From Ensifer adhaerens (GTDB lineage: Bacteria; Pseudomonadota; Alphaproteobacteria; Rhizobiales; Rhizobiaceae): a stretch of DNA of 64,000 nucleotides. Shown here in pieces: positions 50,866-58,681 of the stretch (positions are counted from its first letter, which is position 1; each line of letters starts with the position of its first letter). The notes beneath the pieces were generated by a model that searched no databases, was not told where the DNA came from, and was given only the letters and a program-made list of their open reading frames with translations. The position numbers and the translations under genes are program-made. Location of the stretch: the NCBI RefSeq assembly GCF_002940685.1, contig NZ_PNFP01000005.1, positions 186,001-250,000 of the forward strand, written 5' to 3'.

Positions 50866-51327
50866 TTAGAGGGTCTGAGCCTCGATCTGCTTCGGCTGCG
50901 ATGCGACCGACGCGATCTCGATCCGACGGGGCTTGGCAGCTTCCGGAATCTCGCGGGTAAGATCGATGTGCAGCAGGCCGTTCTTCAGCGAAGCGGACTT
51001 GATCTCCACGTGATCGGCGAGCTGGAAGCGGCGCTCGAAGGCGCGCTTGGCAATGCCGCGATGGAGAAACTGGCTTTCCTCACCCTTTTCATCCGCCTTT
51101 TCGCCCTTGACCGTCAGCGTGTGCTCACGGGCCTCGATCGAAAGCTCGCTCTCGTCAAAGCCGGCAACGGCCATGGTGATGCGATAGGCGTTCTCGCCGG
51201 TGCGCTCGATGTTGTAGGGCGGATAGGTCTGAGCTTCGCCCGGCTGGCCGAGGCTGTCGAGCATGGTGAACAGGCGGTCGAAGCCAACGGTGGAGCGGTA
51301 AAGGGGAGAGAAATCGAAGTGACGCAT
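50866..51327 (-). CDS. ibpA: Small heat-shock protein (Hsp20/IbpA)
   Basis: 153-residue alpha-crystallin-type chaperone. The ACD spans about 36-132 with YNIERTGENAYRITMAVAGF, HRGIAKRAFERRFQLADHVE and the NGLLHIDLTREIP strand. An IxI-like tail (IEI) follows. It holds unfolding proteins for DnaK/ClpB at the polar or cytoplasmic aggregate. The start follows AAGGAGGACACC. Its leader holds a ROSE-like thermometer and an RpoH-type promoter, so it is expected to be strongly heat-induced. Confidence 0.94.
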   Translation of the reverse strand: MRHFDFSPLYRSTVGFDRLFTMLDSLGQPGEAQTYPPYNIERTGENAYRITMAVAGFDESELSIEAREHTLTVKGEKADEKGEESQFLHRGIAKRAFERRFQLADHVEIKSASLKNGLLHIDLTREIPEAAKPRRIEIASVASQPKQIEAQTL

Positions 51328-51423
51328 GGTGTCCTCCTTGGAGCAACGATTTGCGATGTCTGGTCGGCCACCCCATTCTGGCAGTGGCAGGACCGGTGAA
51401 CGGACCCGTCTTCGGCGCCCGTG
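51328..51423 (-). promoter_or_regulatory. ROSE-like RNA thermometer in the hsp20 5' UTR
   Basis: The 96-base leader ends with TTGCTCCAAGGAGGAC just before the ATG region. The ROSE signature U(U/C)GCU faces the Shine-Dalgarno: UUGCU can pair with AGGAC around a CCAAGG loop, including the hallmark G-G opposition, hiding AGGAGG at low temperature. An upstream hairpin GGTC..GCCAC / GTGGC.GACC (51362-51394) matches the multi-hairpin ROSE layout. Structure is predicted by eye. Confidence 0.75.
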
Positions 51424-51429
51424 ACCCTG

Positions 51430-51458
51430 ATTTGGGGAGGCGATTTGACGACTTCAAG
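51430..51458 (-). promoter_or_regulatory. RpoH (sigma-32) promoter of hsp20
   Basis: On the minus strand, CTTGAAG (51458-51452) and CCCCAAAT (51437-51430) are separated by 14 bases, matching the sigma-32 consensus CTTGAAA / CCCCATnT. The expected start near 51423 gives the 96-base leader. Confidence 0.75.
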
Positions 51459-51540
51459 ACGCCCCCGCCGACGATTTTTCCGTGAACCCGACATGAACGC
51501 CGGCTTCGGCTGCCGTTCAGCCGGGCGGGACTAAAACAAA

Positions 51541-51641
51541 ATCCTGGGCCGCAAAGCCCAGGCTGAAGTGACATGTCCCTTCCCCTTCAGCGGCCGGAAA
51601 CGGTGATCGTCCGGATTTCACCCACCGTTTCCGGCTTTTTT
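51541..51641 (+). ncRNA. Candidate structured small RNA or leader RNA
   Basis: Three consecutive elements on the plus strand: hairpin CCTGGGC / GCCCAGG (51543-51549 with 51556-51562); hairpin GCTGAAG / CTTCAGC (51562-51568 with 51585-51591) with a CU-rich loop (TCCCTTCCCC); and a 13-bp stem GCCGGAAACGGTG / CACCGTTTCCGGC (51593-51605 with 51623-51635) followed by six T. This is the layout of a trans-acting sRNA ending in an intrinsic terminator. It ends about 70 bases before the lysophospholipase ATG, so a leader attenuator is the alternative. No strong promoter was found. Confidence 0.42.
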
Positions 51642-51714
51642 CTTTGACGGCGAAGACCCTCCCGCCTATCCCTGATGTTATCGATCAACCCGCTCACTTG
51701 GCCGCCACGACGTC

Positions 51715-52680
51715 ATGACCTCGATCCTCCACGCGACACCGGACAATCCGATCCCGGACAATCATGTCGCTGGCTTTTTCGATGGCGTCGGCGGCCGCAA
51801 GATCCGCTATGCGATCTTCAAGACGAAACTGCCGGTGGCGCGCGGCACCGTCGTGCTCCTGCAGGGCCGTAACGAATCGATCGAGAAATATTTCGAGACG
51901 ATTGCCGACCTGACGGCCGCCGGCCTCTGGGTCGCAACCTTCGACTGGCGCGGCCAGGCGGGCTCCGAGCGGCTGTTGCCGCACGCCGGACGCGGCTATG
52001 TCGATCACTTCTCCGACTATGAACGCGACCTCAGCACCTTCCTCGAACAGATCGTGCTGCCGGATACGCGCCTGCCCTTCTCGATCGTCGCCCATTCCAT
52101 GGGCGCGCTGGTGGCACTATCCCTGGCGCCGATGCTCGCAAGCCGCATCGATCGGCTTGTCGTTCTGGCGCCCTTCGTCGGCCTCGGCGGTCAGGCGCTG
52201 GGCGAAAAGAGCATCGCGACGGTCGCCACCCTCATGCGCCTGGTTGGGCTCGGCGCGCTGCCGGCGCATCCCGACAAGGGCAACCGCCCCTTCGAAAACA
52301 ACGTGCTGACGGCAGATCGCCGCCGCTATACCCGCAACATTGCGCTGACCGACGCTCATCCGGAACTGAGGCTTGGCCCGCCAACGGCGCGCTGGCTGAG
52401 CGAGGCATTCCGCGCCATGCGCCGGATCATTCGTCGCGAACATCTGACGCGCATCACCCTGCCGACGATCATTCTGGCGCCGACGGCCGATCGCCTGGTG
52501 CCGCATCTTGCTGTCGAGTGGCTGGCGCGCAACTTCCGCGCCGCGCAGATGATCCCCATCGACGGCGCCCGCCACGAGTTGCTGCACGAGGCCGACCGCT
52601 ATCGCGCCCAGGCCATGGCGGCGATCCTCGCCTTCGTCATCCCCGAAGAAGGCGACGCGCGCGAAACCACCGCAGCCTGA
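51715..52680 (+). CDS. Alpha/beta hydrolase, lysophospholipase/monoglyceride lipase-like
   Basis: 321-residue serine hydrolase of the PldB/MGL group (Hydrolase_4). GTVVLLQGRNESIEKYFETI replaces the usual HGxxEH oxyanion region. The nucleophile elbow AHSMGA has Ser128, the acid is in ILAPTADRLV, and the His is in DGARHELLHEADRYR. It probably hydrolyses lysophospholipids or monoacylglycerols. The gene is preceded by a terminator-like RNA element at 51541-51641 and runs convergent to hisN. Confidence 0.88.
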   Translation: MTSILHATPDNPIPDNHVAGFFDGVGGRKIRYAIFKTKLPVARGTVVLLQGRNESIEKYFETIADLTAAGLWVATFDWRGQAGSERLLPHAGRGYVDHFSDYERDLSTFLEQIVLPDTRLPFSIVAHSMGALVALSLAPMLASRIDRLVVLAPFVGLGGQALGEKSIATVATLMRLVGLGALPAHPDKGNRPFENNVLTADRRRYTRNIALTDAHPELRLGPPTARWLSEAFRAMRRIIRREHLTRITLPTIILAPTADRLVPHLAVEWLARNFRAAQMIPIDGARHELLHEADRYRAQAMAAILAFVIPEEGDARETTAA

Positions 52681-52751
52681 AGCAAGCGGCGCTTCGCCAA
52701 TCCCTAGATGTCATCGACCTCTTCGTCCGCCGCGCGACTGCGCCGGAGGCA

Positions 52752-53525
52752 TCAGCCCTTGAGGATTTCCAGCGCCTGTGCGTGCAGTTCGGCGTTGCCG
52801 GCAGCGATAACCTCGCCGCCCATTTCCGCCGGGCCGCCCTGCCAGTTCGTGACGATGCCGCCGGCCTGCTCGATCAGCGGGATGAGCCCGCCGACATCGT
52901 AAGGCTTCAGCCCGCATTCGATTACCAGATCGACGTGACCGGCGGCGAGAAGCGCGAACGCGTAGCAATCGCAGCCGTAGCGGAAGAGCCGGACCTTGCC
53001 TTGCAGCGTCTCGTAACGGGTCTTGAGATCGCCGGCATAGAGATGCGGCGACGTGGTGAAAAGCACCGCGTCGTCAAGCGATCGGCAGGCGCGGGTCGAA
53101 AGCACCTGTTCGCCGCCGGGGCCGCGATAGATCGATTTCGTGCCGTCGGCAAAGTAGCGTTCGCCGGTGAACGGCTGATCCATCAACCCCATGACCGCTT
53201 CGCCGTTGCGATAGAGGCCCACCAGCGTGCCCCAGACCGGCAGGCCGGAGATGAAGGCGCGGGTGCCGTCGATCGGATCGATCACCCAGACATATTCGCG
53301 ATCGAGACCGACATTGCCGTGCTCTTCGCCAAGGATGCCATGGTCCGGAAAATGCGCCTCGATCAGCGCCCGGATCGCCGCCTCCGCCGACTGGTCCGCT
53401 TCCGTTACCGGATCGAAGCCGCCTTCCAGCTTGTTGACGACGCTGGTGCCGATGCGGAAGCGCGGCAGGGTTTCCGCCTTGGCGGCATCGGCAAGACGAT
53501 CGAAGAAGGCGCGGTCGGGCAACAT
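52752..53525 (-). CDS. hisN: Histidinol-phosphatase (IMPase-like)
   Basis: 257-residue IMPase-superfamily phosphatase. Metal ligands: GEEHG from 66 and DPIDGTRAFISG at 83-94. The DPIDGTRAF form, rather than DPLDGTTNF, and YDVGGLIPLIEQAGG near the end are typical of HisN enzymes, which remove phosphate from histidinol phosphate in histidine synthesis. Inositol-phosphate activity cannot be excluded. The mmgR small RNA is encoded divergently upstream, the same linkage that gave the 'suhB RNA' motif its name. Confidence 0.85.
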   Translation of the reverse strand: MLPDRAFFDRLADAAKAETLPRFRIGTSVVNKLEGGFDPVTEADQSAEAAIRALIEAHFPDHGILGEEHGNVGLDREYVWVIDPIDGTRAFISGLPVWGTLVGLYRNGEAVMGLMDQPFTGERYFADGTKSIYRGPGGEQVLSTRACRSLDDAVLFTTSPHLYAGDLKTRYETLQGKVRLFRYGCDCYAFALLAAGHVDLVIECGLKPYDVGGLIPLIEQAGGIVTNWQGGPAEMGGEVIAAGNAELHAQALEILKG

Positions 53526-53604
53526 GGCGATCTCTCAAGGAAGGAACAAAGGAAGAGCTTGTTCTGCATAGCCGATATTCGGCGAAAGGCAACGAGGTCC
53601 GACG

Positions 53605-53709
53605 AGCGCATGTCGCGCAAGAATGCGCAGCGGTCTTGCGATAACGACGTACGACAAATCAGGAACTTAAAGCGCATGGAGCGAATCTGAAGGATCGCCG
53701 CGCGCTTTA
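53605..53709 (+). repeat. Dispersed intergenic repeat, copy 2
   Basis: Starts AGCGCATGTCGCGCAAGAAT and ends GCGCGCTTTAG; same order of landmarks as copy 1 at 40679-40780 (GCGATAACGAC, CAAATCA, AACTTAAAGCGCA, AATCTGAA) in the same orientation. Copies differ by scattered substitutions and a few small indels. Confidence 0.75.
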
Positions 53710-53811
53710 GCCATCCGGCTCCGGACGCCGCTATTGACCGATTCAATCGGTTCAGACTGCATTTGCGCGTGAAAATCTTTTGACGCAGCGCAAAAGTTTT
53801 CAGCGCTCCAA

Positions 53812-53840
53812 CTTGACAATTGTGCAGTGCAATATTAAGG
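53812..53840 (+). promoter_or_regulatory. mmgR promoter
   Basis: CTTGACA at 53812-53818 is a strong rhizobial -35 element. An AT-rich -10 region (ATATTAAGG, 53832-53840) lies at the right distance. The predicted start near 53848 would give a 77-79-base RNA, the reported size of MmgR. Confidence 0.6.
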
Positions 53841-53847
53841 TTTGGGT

Positions 53848-53926
53848 ACAGTCACCTGTGACTGTAAATACCCTCCTTGGGTGTTTCCTCCCTAGACTTG
53901 ACCGCGCCGTTGGCGCGGTTTTTTTT
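53848..53926 (+). ncRNA. mmgR: MmgR small RNA (suhB motif, alpha-r8 family)
   Basis: Non-coding RNA between hisN and the second N-formylglutamate amidohydrolase. It has a 5' hairpin (CAGTCAC / GTGACTG), an exposed anti-Shine-Dalgarno loop within ACCCTCCTTGGGTG, a second CU-rich motif TTTCCTCCCT, and a 3' intrinsic terminator ACCGCGCC / GGCGCGGT followed by eight T (53901-53926). This is the pattern of the Rfam suhB/mmgR RNA. In S. meliloti MmgR is an Hfq-dependent regulator tied to nitrogen status and polyhydroxybutyrate storage. Recognition is from memory of the family. Confidence 0.8.
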
Positions 53927-54005
53927 GAAGCTCCCCGACACAAGAATGCGTAGCGCCTCCAGGATGTTGCTGGACGCCATCACGCGTGAATTCGCTGGGA
54001 AAAGG

Positions 54006-54887
54006 CTACTCGGCAGCCAGCGGGAGGTAAGCGCCATAGTCTTCGACATGGCGTGCAAGGGACCCGATGAAGGTCGTGAGGTCAGCGACCAGCGCACCGA
54101 AACCGGGCTTGCGCACCAGCGTCGTCTCGTCGACATAGAGCGCCCGGTTGATCTCGATCTGCAGCGCATGCAGCCCGCGCGTCGGACGTCCGTAGTGCTC
54201 GGTGATGAAACCGCCCGCATAGGGCTTGTTGCGCACGACGCTGTAGCCGAGTTGCTGCAGCAGATCGACCGCGGCGCGCGACAACTCGCCGGCGGCACTG
54301 GTGCCATAGCGGTCGCCGATGATGAAGTCGGGGCGCTGGGCGCTGCCCGGCAGATGCACGTTTCCGGGCATCGAATGGCAATCGATCAGCACCGAGAGAC
54401 CGAACTGAACATGGGTGCGCGCGATCAGCTTGCGCAAGGTCGCGTGGTAGGGCTTGTAGATCGTCTCGATCCGCGTCAGCGCGTCCTCGACCGGAAAACG
54501 CCGGCGATAGATTTCCATGTTCTCGGCGACGAGCCGCGGGATCGTTCCGAGACCGCCGGCGACGCGCATCGAACTGATGTTGGCATGCGGCGGCAGCGGC
54601 CCCTCGAACATGCGCGGGTCGAGCTCGTAGGGTTCGCGGTTGACGTCGAGAAAGGCGCGCGGGAAATGCGCGAGCAGCATCGGCGCGCCGAGGAACGTCG
54701 CGTTCTGGAACAGCTCGTCGACATAATGGTCTTCCGACCGGCGTATAGAAAGCGCGTCAAGTCGTGACTGGTCGAGGAAGCTCTGGGGATAGCAGCGGCC
54801 GCTATGCGGCGAATTGAACACAAAGGGAATGCGCTGGATTGGAGGTTCCAGGACCTCGAACAGTTCCCTCTCCGCGATTTCCCCCAT
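54006..54887 (-). CDS. N-formylglutamate amidohydrolase
   Basis: 293-residue member of the N-formylglutamate amidohydrolase family, closer to the characterised HutG2 type than the copy at 16.9 kb. Motifs: FVFNSPHSGRCYP near 22-34, FLDVNREPYELDPRMF, VLIDCHSMPG with metal His, and LHALQIEINRALYVDE. It should release formate and glutamate from N-formylglutamate. No hut operon is present. Divergent from cpdR. Confidence 0.9.
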   Translation of the reverse strand: MGEIAERELFEVLEPPIQRIPFVFNSPHSGRCYPQSFLDQSRLDALSIRRSEDHYVDELFQNATFLGAPMLLAHFPRAFLDVNREPYELDPRMFEGPLPPHANISSMRVAGGLGTIPRLVAENMEIYRRRFPVEDALTRIETIYKPYHATLRKLIARTHVQFGLSVLIDCHSMPGNVHLPGSAQRPDFIIGDRYGTSAAGELSRAAVDLLQQLGYSVVRNKPYAGGFITEHYGRPTRGLHALQIEINRALYVDETTLVRKPGFGALVADLTTFIGSLARHVEDYGAYLPLAAE

Positions 54888-55087
54888 CTGAACCCTTTTT
54901 TACCATATGCGGTTCTTGCAATTGTCATCATGTTGCCAGTTGGCCCGCTCTGTGTCCATAGTGGCCAATCACAGCATTCAGGGGAATTGACGTCCCCCGT
55001 TCACGAGATATTTACCGCGTTGCGGTTTGGATAAAACGCCGCAATCTACGCGCAATGAACTGAATAAAGAGAAGCACGGCCCAATTC

Positions 55088-55453
55088 ATGACTGCGAAAA
55101 TCCTTCTTGCCGAAGACGACAACGATATGCGCCGATTCCTGGTGAAGGCGCTGGAAAAGGCCGGCTACAAGGTCATGTCCTATGACAATGGCGCCAGCGC
55201 TTACGACCGGCTTCGCGAAGAGCCCTTCTCGCTTCTCCTGACCGACATCGTCATGCCCGAGATGGACGGCATCGAACTGGCGCGTCGCGCCACCGAACTC
55301 GATCCGGACCTCAAGGTCATGTTCATCACCGGCTTTGCCGCCGTGGCGCTGAACCCGGACAGCAAGGCGCCGAAGGATGCCAAGGTGCTGTCCAAGCCCT
55401 TCCACCTGCGCGACCTCGTCGACGAGGTCAACAAGATGCTGGCTGCTGCCTGA
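55088..55453 (+). CDS. cpdR: Cell-cycle response regulator CpdR
   Basis: 121-residue single-domain receiver. Acidic pocket EDD (9-11), phosphoacceptor Asp53 in LLTDIVMPEMDG, Thr80 and Lys102 (LSKPF). The C-terminus is LAAA, a ClpXP-compatible tail. In Caulobacter and S. meliloti, unphosphorylated CpdR directs ClpXP to the pole and promotes proteolysis of CtrA-pathway proteins under CckA-ChpT control; S. meliloti CpdR1 is needed for symbiosis. No output domain or partner is encoded beside it. Confidence 0.93.
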   Translation: MTAKILLAEDDNDMRRFLVKALEKAGYKVMSYDNGASAYDRLREEPFSLLLTDIVMPEMDGIELARRATELDPDLKVMFITGFAAVALNPDSKAPKDAKVLSKPFHLRDLVDEVNKMLAAA

Positions 55454-55670
55454 TCACGACAGTTTTCCACAGGCGCGCCCTTCCGCGACTGTACGGAATG
55501 CGACTTCGAACCGACCGCCGCGATCCACAAGGGATCTCTGGCGGTCTTTTCGTTTCAATGCCTTAGCGCAAACCCAGGAAATCCAGGGCTTTGCCGATGT
55601 CTCATCGACGCCGTCCAATGAGGAAAATCATCGGCTCGAAATTTCTGTCAAAAAACCTTCGAAAACCCTA

Positions 55671-55700
55671 TTGACGCGGCAACGGCTTTTGTGGTCTATG
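55671..55700 (+). promoter_or_regulatory. Probable promoter of tRNA-Val
   Basis: TTGACG at 55671-55676 and TCTATG at 55695-55700, 18-base spacer, 14 bases before the tRNA. Confidence 0.45.
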
Positions 55701-55713
55701 CGCCACATCGGAT

Positions 55714-55788
<75 letters not shown>

Positions 55789-55799
55789 TTCGAATTCAG

Positions 55800-55832
55800 A
55801 AGGCCTTTCGAGAAATCGAGAGGCCTTTTTCG
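55800..55832 (+). terminator. Terminator of tRNA-Val
   Basis: AGGCCT..CGAG / CTCGAGAGGCCT-type hairpin (55801-55806 with 55821-55826, inner pairs imperfect) followed by TTTTCG. Confidence 0.7.
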
Positions 55833-56367
55833 TTTCCTCATTTCTTTCTGGCTGCAGCAACCGAACAGCATGCTTGAAGGAGCGTCGATCGAAACGCTGC
55901 GCGCCAAGTTGCCCACAGCCGACGCTCAGACTTTGGTCCGACGGGGGCCGGCAAAGGTCCGGGGCGCATTGTCGAATCGGCTTCGCGGTGACTTGATGCC
56001 GAAGCGCCCGGAAGCACAGCCCGCCTCCTGGGTGCAACCGGTCCCAGAGCGATGCCCCGTAGCCCCAATACGCCGCTCTGGGACCCCGCCTCCTCCTCAT
56101 TCTGTCGCCATCGCCGCTATCCTGGTCGCCCGGTCTCCACGGACGCGTGGGGTTGGCCTTGCTGTCACGAATATTTGTGGCTTTCGTCATGGAAGGCACG
56201 CCTTCCCGCCCTAATTTGCATCTGCAATCTCAACGCCTTGCCGCGCGCCCGGCGCAAAGCAGAGGACCCCATCAGACAGACGACGGGCAGCATTCCTCGC
56301 GTGCCTCGCAACGAGCGCGTGAGATGCCGAACCGAGCACCTCTCCATTCGAGCGAAAGGAACTGATC
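55833..56367. other. Intergenic region without a supported gene
   Basis: 535 bases between tRNA-Val and the hydrolase. Several frames are open on both strands, but all are rich in Arg/Pro/Ala from GC content, lack ribosome binding sites and resemble no family known to me. Either non-coding or a decayed gene. Confidence 0.4.
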
Positions 56368-57060
56368 ATGCCGGCAGTCAAGAACATCGTGCTTGTGCAC
56401 GGCGCCTGGGGCGACGCCTCCCATTGGCGTCACGTCATCCCGCCGCTGCATGCCAATGGATACAGAATTGCAGCGGTACAGAACCCGCTCACCTCACTTG
56501 CCGATGACGTCGAGCGCACCCGCAAGCTTGCCGAATCGCTCGAGGGTCCGACCCTGCTCGTCGGCCACTCGTATGGTGGTGCTGTGATCAGCGGCGCCGG
56601 TCATGCGGCCAACGTCGTCGGCCTCGTCTATGTCGCAGCCTTCGCGCCGGACGAAGGCGACAGCCTCGGCAGCATCTTTGCAAGGCGCGAGCCGCCGTCC
56701 GGGGCCGCCAGCATCCGTCCTGACCAGGACGGCTTTCTCTGGCTTGCACAGGACACGTTCCGTGAGAGTTTCGGACAGGACCTGAGCGAGACCGAGGCGC
56801 TGGTGATGGCGGTCGCCCAGAAGCCGATCGCCGGGCGTTGCTTCGAAGACAAGGCAGGCGCTCCGGCCTGGAAGACGAAACCGAGCTGGTATCAGGTCTC
56901 GCGCCACGACAACATGATCCCGCCTGAAACCGAGCAATGGATGGCCGAGCGCATCAAGGCGAAGAAGATCGTCACGCTCGACGCCAGCCACGCCTCGCTT
57001 GCGTCGCATGCCAAGGAGATCGTGACGCTGATCGACGAGGCGATCGCTTCACTCGGCTGA
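56368..57060 (+). CDS. Alpha/beta hydrolase
   Basis: 230-residue cytoplasmic hydrolase of the short 'VHGAWGDASHWRHV' group, related to plant esterase/hydroxynitrile lyase-like enzymes. Oxyanion HGAWG at 11-15, nucleophile Ser68 in LVGHSYGG, and the His in DASHASLASHAKEIV near the end. Substrate unknown. The ATG follows AAAGGAACTG. It stands alone; a terminator follows at 57085-57117. Confidence 0.88.
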   Translation: MPAVKNIVLVHGAWGDASHWRHVIPPLHANGYRIAAVQNPLTSLADDVERTRKLAESLEGPTLLVGHSYGGAVISGAGHAANVVGLVYVAAFAPDEGDSLGSIFARREPPSGAASIRPDQDGFLWLAQDTFRESFGQDLSETEALVMAVAQKPIAGRCFEDKAGAPAWKTKPSWYQVSRHDNMIPPETEQWMAERIKAKKIVTLDASHASLASHAKEIVTLIDEAIASLG

Positions 57061-57084
57061 ACGTCCGAGACCACCGGATCCTGA

Positions 57085-57117
57085 CGAGAAAAAACCCGTC
57101 GGCGCCGAGCCGACGGG
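57085..57117. terminator. Bidirectional terminator
   Basis: CCCGTCGGC / GCCGACGGG stem with a 5-base loop (57095-57117); on the minus strand it is followed by TTTTTTCTC and ends the 91-residue gene. Confidence 0.88.
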
Positions 57118-57150
57118 ACTTCCTTCTTCAGCCTCAACCGGGATGAGGCG

Positions 57151-57426
57151 TCAGGCGTAGGCGCCGCGACGGCGCTGCCGCATGGATCGTGGCCCGCGTG
57201 AAAACGTATCGAGATCGATCGCTGCCCCTTCCGGCGCGCGGCACACCTCTTCCGGATGCCGGTCGCTCGCCTCGACGGCGAAGTGGATCGCGGCGCTTTC
57301 GTTGGTAAAGAGACCGCCGACCAGTCCCTTGCGATCGGACACGACCCACCAACCGTGCCGGTCGCGACCGACGACGAAACGTGCGCGCGCAAGAAAACCG
57401 CGGCGGATCTGCTGCATACTGCCCAT
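57151..57426 (-). CDS. Hypothetical small protein
   Basis: 91-residue basic protein starting MGSMQQIRRGFLARARFVVG. The stretch RHGWWVVSDRKGLVGGLFTN followed by ESAAIHFAVEASD resembles short DUF2188-type domains, but this is a weak resemblance. The tail ends RSMRQRRRGAYA. ATG 57426 has AGGAA 10 bases upstream. It follows the 64-residue gene by 32 bases on the same strand. Function unknown. Confidence 0.6.
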   Translation of the reverse strand: MGSMQQIRRGFLARARFVVGRDRHGWWVVSDRKGLVGGLFTNESAAIHFAVEASDRHPEEVCRAPEGAAIDLDTFSRGPRSMRQRRRGAYA

Positions 57427-57458
57427 GTGGAATGGTTCCTGTTGATGATCGGAAGGGG

Positions 57459-57653
57459 TTAGCCGGCGATCCACGGAATGGCGGCCTGGATGCCGTAGGC
57501 AAGACCGAGCACGATCCCGAGCCGAATACCGATACCGAGAAAGGCGTCGCGAACAGCCGTCTCGCTGCCACGATGGCTTTCGGCATGCTCGCCAGTTTGT
57601 GCCCGACGGCGCAGTTCGGCCTGGGCGGCAAGGTGAGGAAGGCGTGACATCAT
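57459..57653 (-). CDS. Small single-pass membrane protein
   Basis: 64-residue protein: charged N-terminal half (LPHLAAQAELRRRAQTGEHA) and one predicted helix at about 44-63 (IRLGIVLGLAYGIQAAIPWI). The start follows AAAGGAGACAG, a very good ribosome binding site, which is the main reason to accept it. It lies 32 bases upstream of the 91-residue gene, likely in one transcript. No family recognised. Confidence 0.62.
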   Translation of the reverse strand: MMSRLPHLAAQAELRRRAQTGEHAESHRGSETAVRDAFLGIGIRLGIVLGLAYGIQAAIPWIAG

Positions 57654-57674
57654 CTGTCTCCTTTGGTGTTCAGG

Positions 57675-57705
57675 GAAAAATCCGGCCAGGCCTGTTCAGG
57701 GCCGG
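57675..57705 (-). terminator. Terminator of the dapA-like gene
   Basis: CCGGCC / GGCCGG stem (57682-57687 with 57700-57705), 12-base loop; on the minus strand followed by ATTTTTCCC, 25 bases after the dapA-like stop. Confidence 0.65.
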
Positions 57706-57730
57706 AAGGTAGGTGCAGGCCGCCGCCCGT

Positions 57731-58669
57731 TCAGCTCGCGAGCGAGATACGCACGCTGCGGCCGATCAGGCTTTCGCCCCTGATTTCGGTGAGCGGTTCG
57801 AGCGCTGCGCGGATCTCGGCAGCCGTTTCGGGCGCAACACCCGTCAATGGCAGCCGAACATCCGGGCTCAGCGCACGCACCAGGTGCAGCGCGTATTTGA
57901 TCGGTGCCGGATTGGTCTCGCGCTCCAGCGCCACAAACAACGGCCGCAGCCGTTCGTGGATGGCGATCGCCGCCGCCACATTGCCGGTCGCAATCGCCTG
58001 ATGCATCGACACCATCAGCCGCGGAACCACATTCGACGCCACCGATATGCTGCCGTGGCCACCACAGAGATTGAACGGCAGCGCCGTCTGGTCATGACCC
58101 GAGAGCTGGCGGAGCCCGGTTTTCACCGCCGCCGGAGAAGAGAGGAAACGGCCGATGTCGCCGGTTGCATCCTTGATGCCGACAATGCCCGGAAGCGCCG
58201 CCAGCCGCTCGAGTGTCCGCGGCGCCAGATCGACGCCGACGCGCGACGGAACGTTGTAGACGATGATGGGAAGGTCCACCGCCCCGGCGACCGCCTCGAA
58301 GTGGCGATAGAGCCCCTCCTGCGACGGCTTGCTGTAGTAGGGCGTAACGACGAGCGCCGCATCGGCCCCAAGCGCCTTGGCTTCTGCCGTCAGTTCGATC
58401 GTCGTCGCGGTGCTGTTGGTGCCGGTTCCGGCGATGATCGGGATCTTCCGCTCCGCCACCTCGACGCAGCGTTCGATCACCAGGGCGCGTTCCGCCCGCG
58501 ACAGCGTCGGCGCTTCGCCGGTCGTGCCGCAGGCAACGAGGCCGGAGATACCATGGCGGATCTGCCATTCGACCAGCGACATCAGGCCGACGACATCGAC
58601 CTTGCCGTCGCGAAACGGCGTGACGAGCGCCGTGATCGCCCCGTCGAGGCGCAGCAAATTCTTGTTCAT
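57731..58669 (-). CDS. dapA: 4-hydroxy-tetrahydrodipicolinate synthase-like aldolase
   Basis: 312-residue DapA-family TIM barrel. All catalytic residues of the Schiff-base aldolase are present: Thr49-Thr50 in ACGTTGEAP, Tyr138 and Arg143 in YNVPSRVG, and Lys166 in GIKDATGD. It condenses pyruvate with aspartate semialdehyde in lysine/diaminopimelate synthesis, or acts on a related aldehyde. Rhizobia carry several DapA paralogues, and the partner gene 12 bases upstream is not a lysine gene, so it may not be the housekeeping copy. Confidence 0.82.
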   Translation of the reverse strand: MNKNLLRLDGAITALVTPFRDGKVDVVGLMSLVEWQIRHGISGLVACGTTGEAPTLSRAERALVIERCVEVAERKIPIIAGTGTNSTATTIELTAEAKALGADAALVVTPYYSKPSQEGLYRHFEAVAGAVDLPIIVYNVPSRVGVDLAPRTLERLAALPGIVGIKDATGDIGRFLSSPAAVKTGLRQLSGHDQTALPFNLCGGHGSISVASNVVPRLMVSMHQAIATGNVAAAIAIHERLRPLFVALERETNPAPIKYALHLVRALSPDVRLPLTGVAPETAAEIRAALEPLTEIRGESLIGRSVRISLAS

Positions 58670-58681
58670 GGAAAGTGTCCT

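Larger units (their letters stand above)
53526..53847. other. Intergenic region hisN / mmgR
   Basis: 322 bases with the dispersed repeat (53605-53709) and, at its right end, the mmgR promoter. No coding signal. Confidence 0.6.
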
